In this document: in pieces, positions 1 to 6,573 of the stretch
Numbering within the stretch: position 1 is the stretch's first letter
How the letters are laid out: the number at the start of each line of letters is the position of its first letter
Assembly: GCA_028718605.1 (NCBI GenBank)
Contig: JAQULM010000001.1
Span: 539,101 to 603,100, forward strand
Direction: 5' to 3'
DNA from: Patescibacteria group bacterium
GTDB lineage: Bacteria; Patescibacteria; ABY1; UBA10025; JAHIVO01
Length of the DNA: 64,000 bases
Notes under the pieces: model-generated
What the model saw: the letters and a program-made list of their open reading frames with translations, nothing else
Database searches by the model: none
Told to the model about the DNA's origin: nothing
Program-made: the position numbers and the translations under genes

Positions 1-544
1 TACCAAGGATAATGTACCCGCCGGTATCAATGCGGTCGTCTACTTCCAGGTGGAGAAGGCCGAGTACGCGATTCTGCAGATACAGGACTACGCGCTCGCG
101 GTATCACAGTATGCCCAAGCGGCTCTCCGCGATGTGATCGGTAGCGTGGAACTCGACACATTGCTCGCGGAACGCGATAAAATTGCGGATGAAATTAAAA
201 AAATTGTTGATGTCGCAACCAACAATTGGGGTGTTAATGTTACTGCAATCAAAATCCAGGACATTGAACTGCCAGCAGACATGAAGCGTGTTATGGCAAA
301 ACAGGCGGAGTCAGAGCGTGAACGGCGCGCTGTCATCATCAGGGCCCAGGGCGAACTGAAAGCATCGGAAGACCTGCGGGCTGCTGCCCAGAATCTGTCC
401 CAGGCGCAAGGCGGCCTCTCGCTCCGGACATTAAAAACAATCGAAGCGATCAATCCTGATCCGTCCAAGACGGTCATCTTTGCGCTTCCGGTTGAAGTCA
501 TGGAAGGAATTAAATCACTCGGCAAGGTTGCAGGACCGAAGTAA
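1..544 (+). CDS. SPFH/band 7 (stomatin-like) protein, 3' part
   Basis: The reading frame is open from base 2 and starts upstream of the window, so only the C-terminal half is seen (about 180 residues). The residues show the late SPFH domain (AALRDVIG, ELDTLLAERDKI, WGVNVTAIKIQDIELP) followed by the charged helical stretch AMAKQAESERERRA and ASEDLRAAAQNL typical of stomatins and slipins. In this family an N-terminal membrane anchor precedes the SPFH domain and the proteins form oligomeric scaffolds in membrane microdomains, often with an NfeD-type partner; neither anchor nor partner is visible here. The gene converges with the minus-strand gene downstream, with an 85-base gap. Family assignment is secure; function is not. 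Confidence 0.9.
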   Translation, partial: TKDNVPAGINAVVYFQVEKAEYAILQIQDYALAVSQYAQAALRDVIGSVELDTLLAERDKIADEIKKIVDVATNNWGVNVTAIKIQDIELPADMKRVMAKQAESERERRAVIIRAQGELKASEDLRAAAQNLSQAQGGLSLRTLKTIEAINPDPSKTVIFALPVEVMEGIKSLGKVAGPK

Positions 545-629
545 TCACCACAGTGCCTGATAATTAATACTTATTAAATAAGAGCCCGAGCGCGAGCTGG
601 AGTTCTTGTTTTCTAGTTTATTGCGCAGA

Positions 630-1568
630 TCATTTAATTTCTTTAAGGAATTGCGCTGCGAGGGTAACTGTATCAACAGAGGAACTGTAGAAATCCTTCC
701 ACACAACGACTATATTAGCGTCATTGAACACGGCCCGCTGCACCTCGCGTATCGTATCACCACCAGCAACGGCGACGGTGATATTATAACTCCCTCGGAT
801 CTGCTTGATCTGATAATACGGGATTTGTTTTTCTTTCGAGAACTCGGTCTCGTCGACGCCACGGTGCAAAACCACAACATCCGGAAGCGCCCTGAGCTGG
901 CGAAGGAGCATATGCGGGCTTTCTACATTCATCATGTCGACCATTGAATCAAGCCCGTGCTGCTTGCATGCCGCGATAAACCGGTCGATTGTTTCTACGC
1001 GCGCGACCCCAAGGCACGTAATCCCGTTCGCGCCTGCCGTTGCGGCCATTTCAACCTCCCGCTCTGCCAGATCAGCCGTTTTTGCATCGGCGACAACGTA
1101 CGCACCCGGCCAGGCCATCGCACGGACAGTGCGGATTGCCTCAGCTCCGTATATTTTTATCAGCGGTGTGCCCGCCTCGAGGATGATCCGGTCGGATGGC
1201 GGAAGACGGCTTATAATCGAGCGCGCATCATCGAGCGTGCTATTGAGCGCAATTTGCAAATACTGCTTGCTTTTCTGTAGTTTTGCGGTGGGAACTGGCA
1301 CAAGCGGCATTTGCGCTGTTTTCTGGGACAGCGAACTGAACGCCAGTGCAATCGGCGTCTTTAGGGGCGTTGCTGCCGGTTGTGTGCTTGTTGGTGCGCC
1401 TTTCGGGGCATGGCGTGCTTGCTGAGAAATTTTTTCGAGGAATTGCAGGAGGGGTGATCCGGCCGGTGCTCCTTTCTTTTTCCGGAATATCATCCGCACT
1501 ATAAAAAAGAAGATTGCAAAGTTAAAAATCGTCGTAAATACCTCAAAAACTTTAATAGGAGAAGCCAT
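630..1568 (-). CDS. Membrane-anchored hexulose-6-phosphate synthase-like (HUMPS/OMPDC superfamily) protein
   Basis: A 312-residue protein with one N-terminal membrane helix (about residues 8-28, followed by the basic RKKK), a Pro/Ala-rich linker to about residue 100, and a C-terminal (beta/alpha)8 barrel. The barrel carries the superfamily DxKxxD motif (D161, K163, D166), EAGTPLIK, VDMMNVE and VLHRGVD, which match hexulose-6-phosphate synthase / 3-keto-L-gulonate-6-phosphate decarboxylase rather than pyrimidine OMP decarboxylase. The known family reaction is aldol condensation of formaldehyde with ribulose-5-phosphate, or its reverse. A membrane tether is unusual for this cytosolic family. 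It lies three bases after the stop of a paralogue on the same strand. No phosphohexulose isomerase is nearby, so the substrate is open. Confidence 0.8.
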   Translation of the reverse strand: MASPIKVFEVFTTIFNFAIFFFIVRMIFRKKKGAPAGSPLLQFLEKISQQARHAPKGAPTSTQPAATPLKTPIALAFSSLSQKTAQMPLVPVPTAKLQKSKQYLQIALNSTLDDARSIISRLPPSDRIILEAGTPLIKIYGAEAIRTVRAMAWPGAYVVADAKTADLAEREVEMAATAGANGITCLGVARVETIDRFIAACKQHGLDSMVDMMNVESPHMLLRQLRALPDVVVLHRGVDETEFSKEKQIPYYQIKQIRGSYNITVAVAGGDTIREVQRAVFNDANIVVVWKDFYSSSVDTVTLAAQFLKEIK

Positions 1569-1571
1569 GGC

Positions 1572-2378
1572 TTAGATGACAACCTTTAAAAAACTCTCTG
1601 CAAGCTCCGCCATCTTGTGGGGCTCCTCATAGAATGGGCGCCACACAATGGCGATGTCGGCATCATTGAACACCGTACTCGTTACCTCGCGGAATGTTTC
1701 GCATCCAGCCACTGAAATCGTGACTGGATACGTCCCCTTGATCCGGCGTATCATGTGCAGCGGGATGCTGCGCTCACGGTTCAGATCATGCTCATCAACT
1801 CCGCGGTGAAGCACGACAATATCCGGAAGCGGGCGAAGCTTCTGCAGCACCTCAAACGGAAATTCGACATTCATCATGTCAACCGTTGAATCGATGCCTG
1901 CTGCCGCGCAGTGCTTGATGAATTCACTAATGGTTTCGATGGGCGCCAAACCAAGGCAGGTCGCGGCTGAAGCACCTGCCGCTGCTGCCGCCGCGACTTC
2001 TGTATATCCCCGATCCATGCATTTCAGGTCTGCAACGACGTACCCGGGCCTGCCAAGCTTCGCGGACCAACACTGGTACACCATCCCAATTCCGCTGCTG
2101 CCGTACACCTTTACGAAAGGTGTGCCGACTTCAATAATTATCCTATCCGATGGGGGCAGGGATGCTATCATCTGCCGTACCTCCGGAAGGGAGCGATTCA
2201 AGGCTATCTGGAGATAACATTTTCGCTTTTCAAGTCGCATAAAGAAGTATTTTGACAACTGCCCATTAGCATACCTGTAGTATACCCAATTCGCCTCAGG
2301 GCGAACAGGTAACCCGTAAACGCGCGTTTTTGTCCCGATTTCGTCCTTCGATAATACCCGAATCCTAAAGGTTGACAT
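1572..2378 (-). CDS. Hexulose-6-phosphate synthase-like (HUMPS/OMPDC superfamily) protein, soluble paralogue
   Basis: A 268-residue paralogue of the next gene in the operon. After a 50-residue N-terminal extension that is not clearly a membrane segment, the barrel domain shows IEVGTPFVKVYG, the DxKxxD triad (D117, K119, D122), VDMMNVEFP and VVLHRGVDE, and a terminal phosphate-site-like VAGCETF. All key acidic and lysine residues are kept, so catalysis is plausible. The pair is one two-gene transcript (three-base spacing). This gene diverges from a secreted protein gene, with repeated AATATTAGC half-sites in the shared upstream region. The superfamily call is strong; the exact reaction (HPS or another phosphosugar lyase/decarboxylase) is inference. 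Confidence 0.8.
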   Translation of the reverse strand: MSTFRIRVLSKDEIGTKTRVYGLPVRPEANWVYYRYANGQLSKYFFMRLEKRKCYLQIALNRSLPEVRQMIASLPPSDRIIIEVGTPFVKVYGSSGIGMVYQCWSAKLGRPGYVVADLKCMDRGYTEVAAAAAAGASAATCLGLAPIETISEFIKHCAAAGIDSTVDMMNVEFPFEVLQKLRPLPDIVVLHRGVDEHDLNRERSIPLHMIRRIKGTYPVTISVAGCETFREVTSTVFNDADIAIVWRPFYEEPHKMAELAESFLKVVI

Positions 2379-2412
2379 GATTTCAATGATTTGCTAAGAT
2401 AGCCGATCAAAC

Positions 2413-2438
2413 AACACCCCTGTGATAGGGTGTTTTTT
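2413..2438 (+). terminator. Hairpin with U-tract in the divergent intergenic region
   Basis: The arms AACACCC (2413-2419) and GGGTGTT (2428-2434) pair perfectly around a 8-base loop and are followed by a run of T on the plus strand. It sits upstream of the plus-strand 3D-domain gene and upstream of the minus-strand gene, so it is not a normal end-of-operon terminator. It could end antisense transcription coming off the minus-strand gene or act as an attenuator. Confidence 0.5.
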
Positions 2439-2455
2439 GATAGAAATTTTATGCC

Positions 2456-2506
2456 AATATTAGCTGATTATTTAATAGTAAACCTATTTTTTTAGCTAAT
2501 ATTAGC
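2456..2506. promoter_or_regulatory. Paired AATATTAGC sites including a 12-bp palindrome
   Basis: AATATTAGC occurs at 2456-2464 and again at 2498-2506, where it forms the second half of the perfect palindrome GCTAATATTAGC (2495-2506). The sites flank an A/T-rich stretch 30-80 bases upstream of the 3D-domain gene and about 80-130 bases upstream of the divergent gene. This spacing fits an operator for a dimeric repressor, but no regulator is encoded beside it. Confidence 0.35.
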
Positions 2507-2533
2507 CGAGGGAAAGATAATTAAGCACGTTGT

Positions 2534-3043
2534 ATGATGAATTTTCTGAATCCAAAGAACAAAAAGGTGAAACCGCATATCGCAATCATGGCAACCATAC
2601 TCTTTTGGCAGCTATGCTTCCCCCATAATGCATCCGCACACGCAAATCTGCCGCCAAATGAGGCAGAGCAGCTGATTGCCCAATTATCAGGAGCAGCTCC
2701 GGCAAACGGCCGGCTGAGATTGCCAGAAGTGGGATTTAAGCCGGTGCCGCCGGCGAAACGTACGCTGTTTATACCAGTAACTGCGTACTCTTCAACGGTG
2801 GATCAATGCGGGAGCGATCCTTTCACGACCGCTTCGGGAACGAAAGTTCATGATGGAGTTATCGCAGCAAATTTTCTCCCGATCGGAACCAAGGTACGCT
2901 TCCCCGAGCAATTCGGCAACAAAATATTCGTCGTCGAGGACCGAATGAGCGCCCGATACTGGCAACGCGCTGATATCTGGATGCCGGACCGGGAATCCGC
3001 CATCGCGTGGGGAATCCAACGCATAAAAATCGAAATTCTATAA
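2534..3043 (+). CDS. Secreted 3D-domain (double-psi beta-barrel) protein
   Basis: A 169-residue protein with an N-terminal signal sequence (basic KNKKVKPH, then a hydrophobic stretch, cleavage likely after NASA near residue 36), a short linker, and a C-terminal 3D domain (about residues 75-169). The domain shows VTAYSSTVDQCG, GTKVHDGVIAANFLPIGTKV and the acidic VEDRM and ADIWM elements of the 3D (Asp-Asp-Asp) fold found in the YabE/YuiC and MltA-type lytic transglycosylases. It probably acts on peptidoglycan outside the membrane. There is no LysM or G5 domain, so it is a minimal form. It stands alone as a monocistronic gene. Confidence 0.8.
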   Translation: MMNFLNPKNKKVKPHIAIMATILFWQLCFPHNASAHANLPPNEAEQLIAQLSGAAPANGRLRLPEVGFKPVPPAKRTLFIPVTAYSSTVDQCGSDPFTTASGTKVHDGVIAANFLPIGTKVRFPEQFGNKIFVVEDRMSARYWQRADIWMPDRESAIAWGIQRIKIEIL

Positions 3044-3153
3044 CCATACCGAGAGAGGCCCCATCCGGGGCTTCTCTTGATTCAGGCCAATTTCCCTGTT
3101 ATTATAATCATACGCATATATTTCGCCTGTCTGGAGTGTTGCCGGAACGCTAC

Positions 3154-3228
3154 GGCCACGTAGCCAAGTGGTAAGGCGGGGGTCTGCAAAACCCCTATTC
3201 AGCGGTTCGATTCCGCTCGTGGCCTCCA
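3154..3228 (+). tRNA. tRNA-Cys (GCA)
   Basis: Acceptor arms GGCCACG and CGTGGCC pair fully. The anticodon loop reads CTGCAAA with anticodon GCA, the T-arm contains GGTTCGATTCC, and a CCA end is encoded (3226-3228). Confidence 0.95.
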
Positions 3229-3260
3229 CTTGTCTCAATCTAAAACTCTGAAACATCCGA

Positions 3261-3352
3261 GTCCGCGCATTGGCGGACGAGGAAAAGGAGAAATGGTACG
3301 GAGGGTGGAGCATGCGGCGCATAAGCCGCTGGCGAAATCCGAAGTACCATTT
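3261..3352 (+). repeat. Nested inverted repeats between tRNA-Cys and tRNA-Gly
   Basis: Two stem-loops fill this 130-base spacer. GTCCGC/GCGGAC (3261-3278) is the first. The second is a longer structure closed by AAATGGTAC (3291-3299) and GTACCATTT (3344-3352), with an inner GGA/TCC extension and a GCGGC/GCCGC hairpin (3314-3329). No ORF with a plausible start uses this DNA. It may be a processing or termination structure in a tRNA transcript, or a decayed relative of the tRNA-linked elements seen elsewhere in the window. Confidence 0.5.
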
Positions 3353-3358
3353 GGACGC

Positions 3359-3433
3359 GCGGGTGTCGTATAACGGTTATTATACTTCCTTGCCAAGGAA
3401 GAGAAGGCGGTTCAATTCCGCTCACCCGCTCCA
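3359..3433 (+). tRNA. tRNA-Gly (GCC)
   Basis: Acceptor arms GCGGGTG and CACCCGC pair. The anticodon stem CTTCC/GGAAG encloses TTGCCAA with anticodon GCC, the T-arm is GGTTCAATTCC, and CCA is encoded. It ends 18 bases before the start of the methyltransferase gene. Confidence 0.95.
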
Positions 3434-3451
3434 GAGCATATTCCAACCGCC

Positions 3452-3913
3452 ATGCAAAAGAAACATGATATTGTCCTGATCCTGCACAATGTCCGGAGCA
3501 GGTTTAATGTCGGCGCGATATTTCGTACCGCCGACGCAGCGGGTGTGAAAAAAATTTATCTTTGCGGCATTACACCGGCGCCGCCGCACCCGAAAATCGA
3601 TAAAGTTGCCCTTGGCGCACAGCAGTTTATCCCGTTCGAGAAACACCGCCAAACAGTCCGGTTGATAAAGCAGCTGAAAGCTGAAGGACAACGCGTCGTT
3701 GCTATCGAACAATCGCACAGCAGCATCCCATACTATCATCTGAAAAATAAAAAACCACTCGTGCTCATCGTCGGTGCCGAAGTACGGGGACTACCTGCAA
3801 AAATTCTGAAGCTGTGCGACAAAACGGTTGAAATCCCGATGTATGGGAAAAAGGAGTCGCTCAATGTGGCGGTCGCACTTGGAATCGTAATATTTGATAT
3901 AATACAGCAGTAA
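3452..3913 (+). CDS. SpoU/TrmH-family RNA 2'-O-methyltransferase
   Basis: A 153-residue protein consisting only of the SPOUT catalytic domain. Motif 1 is NVRSRFNVGAIFRTADAAG with its N and R residues, motif 2 is LVLIVGAEVRGL, and motif 3 is IPMYGKKESLNVAVALGI, which together form the trefoil-knot SAM site. The lack of an N-terminal substrate-binding domain and the TrmL-like size suggest a small tRNA (or rRNA) target. It sits between tRNA genes: 18 bases after tRNA-Gly, and its TAA stop directly abuts tRNA-Leu(UAA). TrmL of E. coli modifies the wobble base of tRNA-Leu(UAA), so the neighbour is suggestive, but the motifs look more like generic TrmH and the target is unproven. Confidence 0.9.
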   Translation: MQKKHDIVLILHNVRSRFNVGAIFRTADAAGVKKIYLCGITPAPPHPKIDKVALGAQQFIPFEKHRQTVRLIKQLKAEGQRVVAIEQSHSSIPYYHLKNKKPLVLIVGAEVRGLPAKILKLCDKTVEIPMYGKKESLNVAVALGIVIFDIIQQ

Positions 3914-3997
3914 GCCGCGGTGGCGGAACTGGTATACGCGCAGGACTTAAAATCCTGTGTCCGCAAGGGCTTGTGGGTTCGACTCCCACCCGCGGCA
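3914..3997 (+). tRNA. tRNA-Leu (UAA)
   Basis: Acceptor arms GCCGCGG and CCGCGGC pair, the anticodon loop CTTAAAA gives TAA, and there is a long variable arm typical of tRNA-Leu. Discriminator A is followed by TGG, so CCA is not encoded and must be added by the CCA enzyme. The first base follows the methyltransferase stop codon with no gap. Confidence 0.95.
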
Positions 3998-4027
3998 TGG
4001 TAGTTAACTTTTTGAATACGTACTTTC

Positions 4028-4987
4028 ATGGCGCCCGTGTCTCAGTTACAACGTTCCACGAACGGCAAGCCAAACCTCGTCGTCCTGCACCCGGGACGCT
4101 CAATTTCCGGTTACCCCTTCAATATCGCGAAGTACCGGGAATCGTACCACGATTTTTTTCGGCTCGCGCAAAAAAAGTCAGCGGTGTTTTATGTGCGAAC
4201 GGGCGCATCGCGGTACCTGGGCAACGGCGTATTTTCCCATGGATACCAGTTCACGGGCGATAAACTTGTTCCGTACCGGCACCCGATCGCGGCAGCAGTC
4301 ATGTACAATAAAGCGCGGTTTCCGCATAACAGCGGCGCTATGTGGCAGATCGTCAATCCCTGGAAACTGTACGGAATCACGTACGATAAATTCGGCTGCT
4401 ACCAGCTGCTCAAACAGTACATGAAACCAACGTACCGCGTGACCTCCCGGAAGACTTTCGTACGATCGCTTCAAAAAATCAAAACCGCGTGGGTTGTCTG
4501 GAAGCCCGTGTTCGGCTCCGAAGGGCGGGGGATTAAAATCGGCCCGAAAAGCCTTATTAGGCGCCGCATTAAACGCTACGATGGATTACTGCAGGAATTC
4601 ATCGACACGTCCGATGGTGTTCCTGGTGTTTGCAAAGGCTTGCACGATATGCGAATCTTGCTGATGAACGGCCGCATCGTCCAGTCGTACGTACGCCAGC
4701 CCCGCAAAGGTTCATATCTCGCCAATGTCGCCCAGGGCGGCCGAATGCTCGAAATCAGAAAAAATCAGATCCCGCGTCGGGCACGCGCTATCGCACAGCG
4801 CATTGATGAACGCTTTTTTAATTATTTTGGGCCCCGAATTTATGCGATTGACTTCGGATTTGAACGTGGCAAACCGTACTTATTCGAAATCAACCCACAG
4901 CCAGGTCTGCCGTATCGGCAGTGGCCGCTCTACTACCGCGCCTGGCACCATGAACTTCTCAATACATTACTGTCGAGCATACGATAA
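4028..4987 (+). CDS. ATP-grasp ligase-like protein (first gene of the ligase/7TM operon)
   Basis: A 319-residue soluble protein with an ATP-grasp fold. Visible landmarks are a preATP region (about 1-130), the lysine-bearing WKPVFGSEGRGIKIG glycine-rich loop (about 155-170), the adenine-contacting LLQEFID, RILLMNGRIVQSYVRQ, and the C-terminal metal-binding AIDFGFERGKPYLFEINPQPG with the family D..E..N pattern. ATP-grasp ligases of this class (YheC/YheD and RimK-like) join a carboxylate to an amine through an acyl-phosphate. It is followed 14 bases later by the 7TM gene and then by a second ATP-grasp protein, so it likely serves the same pathway. The substrate is not predictable from sequence. 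Confidence 0.8.
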   Translation: MAPVSQLQRSTNGKPNLVVLHPGRSISGYPFNIAKYRESYHDFFRLAQKKSAVFYVRTGASRYLGNGVFSHGYQFTGDKLVPYRHPIAAAVMYNKARFPHNSGAMWQIVNPWKLYGITYDKFGCYQLLKQYMKPTYRVTSRKTFVRSLQKIKTAWVVWKPVFGSEGRGIKIGPKSLIRRRIKRYDGLLQEFIDTSDGVPGVCKGLHDMRILLMNGRIVQSYVRQPRKGSYLANVAQGGRMLEIRKNQIPRRARAIAQRIDERFFNYFGPRIYAIDFGFERGKPYLFEINPQPGLPYRQWPLYYRAWHHELLNTLLSSIR

Positions 4988-5001
4988 CCCCCTCAAGTGC
5001 T

Positions 5002-6561
5002 ATGAAAACAATCCGCATATACGCGACACTCGCCATTATAATCGCCGGCATGCTGCCGATGTGCGCACGCGCGGACGAACTAGTCCCGATCCAACCGCAG
5101 GATACCACGGCAGAACAGCCAGCGACACTGGGCGAACAGCCGGCTGAACTTGCGGCAAAAATTACTTCGGAAGATTACATCCTCTACGAAAAGAAGTCCC
5201 TGTTCGACGCCTCGGAGTCGACCCTGCTCCCGTCTGATTCACAGCCAACCTACCGCTGGGAATTTTCGGACGTGCCAACGCCGCAGTTCGGCAAGGAAGT
5301 CATTCGCGAATTCAAACAAACGGGAATCCACCGGGTAACTCTGACCATACAGCAAGGCGACGTATCCGACACTGCCAGTAAAGAAGTTTTCGTATACGAC
5401 CAAAAAGTGCTCATGATCACGGATAAAAATCTCGCGAAGGAATTCAAGCTTATCGTGAACCAAGCGGCAAACGATGGAGTGCTTCTCAAGGTCGTCTCCG
5501 CCGTGGAAGAAGAGACGGGCTTTCTGACTGAAGAGAAATTGGTGCCCCTCATCGGTGAAGAGGCGGAATTTATCCGCGATACCGACGGGCTTATATTTTA
5601 TACCAACGCATCTCGCGGCCTCCAGGCGTTCACCCGTTATTGGCAGGGGCTGGGATCAGACAAAACAATCAATCTAGATTCTATTCAGCTTGTTGTGGTA
5701 ACGGAACAGAATATGTCAATCGCGGCCGACCTCGCGCAACAGTCATATGAAGTGATGAAGCCAAAAAATATCATTGTGACGCGCACCGAGGCGCTCAATC
5801 CGCTTTTTGAAACGAAAAACTACAACGAGTTTGTCACGAAGCTCGACGACCGCGCCATTGAGTACCGTATCGTTGACGCGCGCAGCGGCAAATCAGATGC
5901 TTTTTTCCTCTCACGCGCGATCACGACATTCATCGCAAAAGGCATACCAACCAATACGATTTACCTGCTGCTCGCATTTCCCTTTATCGCGTTCGTCGTG
6001 ACGTTCTTCCGGCAAGTTATCGGGTTATCCGCCTTTGGCATTTATACGCCGACGGTTACGGCACTTTCGCTGCTCATCCTCGGGATTTATTTCGGCATTG
6101 GGACGTTGCTTATCGTCGTCGCAGTGAGCTACCTCCTGCGCATGGCGCTCAATAAGTTCAAACTCCTGTACATTCCGAAGACAAGCCTTATCCTCTCATC
6201 AATCGCATTATCCTTCCTCGGCCTTATCTGGTTTCTCGCGTACTACCGCGTTTCGCTGGCAATATCGCTCGCTATCTTCCCGATGCTCGTCATGTCAACG
6301 ATTTCAGAAAAATTCCTGTCCGCGCAATCGGAGGAAGGCCTCGGGGAAGCGCTCTGGGGCGTCGTCAAAACAATACTCATCGCGGTGGTCGCATACTACC
6401 TCGTCGTATGGACCGCATTCACCAACCTCATCATGTCATGGCCTGAGTTGATCGTCGCTCCACTGCTCGGCATCATACTCCTGGGGAGGTTTACCGGCCT
6501 GCGGTTCACCGAATACATCCGCTTCCGCAGCCTCCTCAAGGAAAAACAAATCGAAGAATAA
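5002..6561 (+). CDS. 7TM protein with extracytoplasmic inactive-transglutaminase-like region
   Basis: A 519-residue protein with a signal peptide (first ~24 residues, ending CARAD), a PKD-like beta domain (about 65-130, YRWEFSDV and HRVTLTI), an alpha/beta extracytoplasmic region (about 135-300), and seven hydrophobic helices from about residue 315 to 500 (beginning NTIYLLLAFPFIAFVVTFF). The layout matches the 7TM_transglut family, in which an inactive transglutaminase-like segment is joined to a 7TM unit and encoded beside a RimK-like ligase and a DUF1704 peptidase. The PKD replacing the usual periplasmic part is a local variation. It probably carries or senses the substrate of the two ligases at the membrane. 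The gap to the next gene is 12 bases. Confidence 0.8.
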   Translation: MKTIRIYATLAIIIAGMLPMCARADELVPIQPQDTTAEQPATLGEQPAELAAKITSEDYILYEKKSLFDASESTLLPSDSQPTYRWEFSDVPTPQFGKEVIREFKQTGIHRVTLTIQQGDVSDTASKEVFVYDQKVLMITDKNLAKEFKLIVNQAANDGVLLKVVSAVEEETGFLTEEKLVPLIGEEAEFIRDTDGLIFYTNASRGLQAFTRYWQGLGSDKTINLDSIQLVVVTEQNMSIAADLAQQSYEVMKPKNIIVTRTEALNPLFETKNYNEFVTKLDDRAIEYRIVDARSGKSDAFFLSRAITTFIAKGIPTNTIYLLLAFPFIAFVVTFFRQVIGLSAFGIYTPTVTALSLLILGIYFGIGTLLIVVAVSYLLRMALNKFKLLYIPKTSLILSSIALSFLGLIWFLAYYRVSLAISLAIFPMLVMSTISEKFLSAQSEEGLGEALWGVVKTILIAVVAYYLVVWTAFTNLIMSWPELIVAPLLGIILLGRFTGLRFTEYIRFRSLLKEKQIEE

Positions 6562-6573
6562 TTCCCGCACGCT

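Noticed and set aside
606..947. Plus-strand ORF of 113 residues
   Set aside because: It overlaps the HPS-like gene on the other strand and has no family features; the minus-strand protein has a clear motif set.
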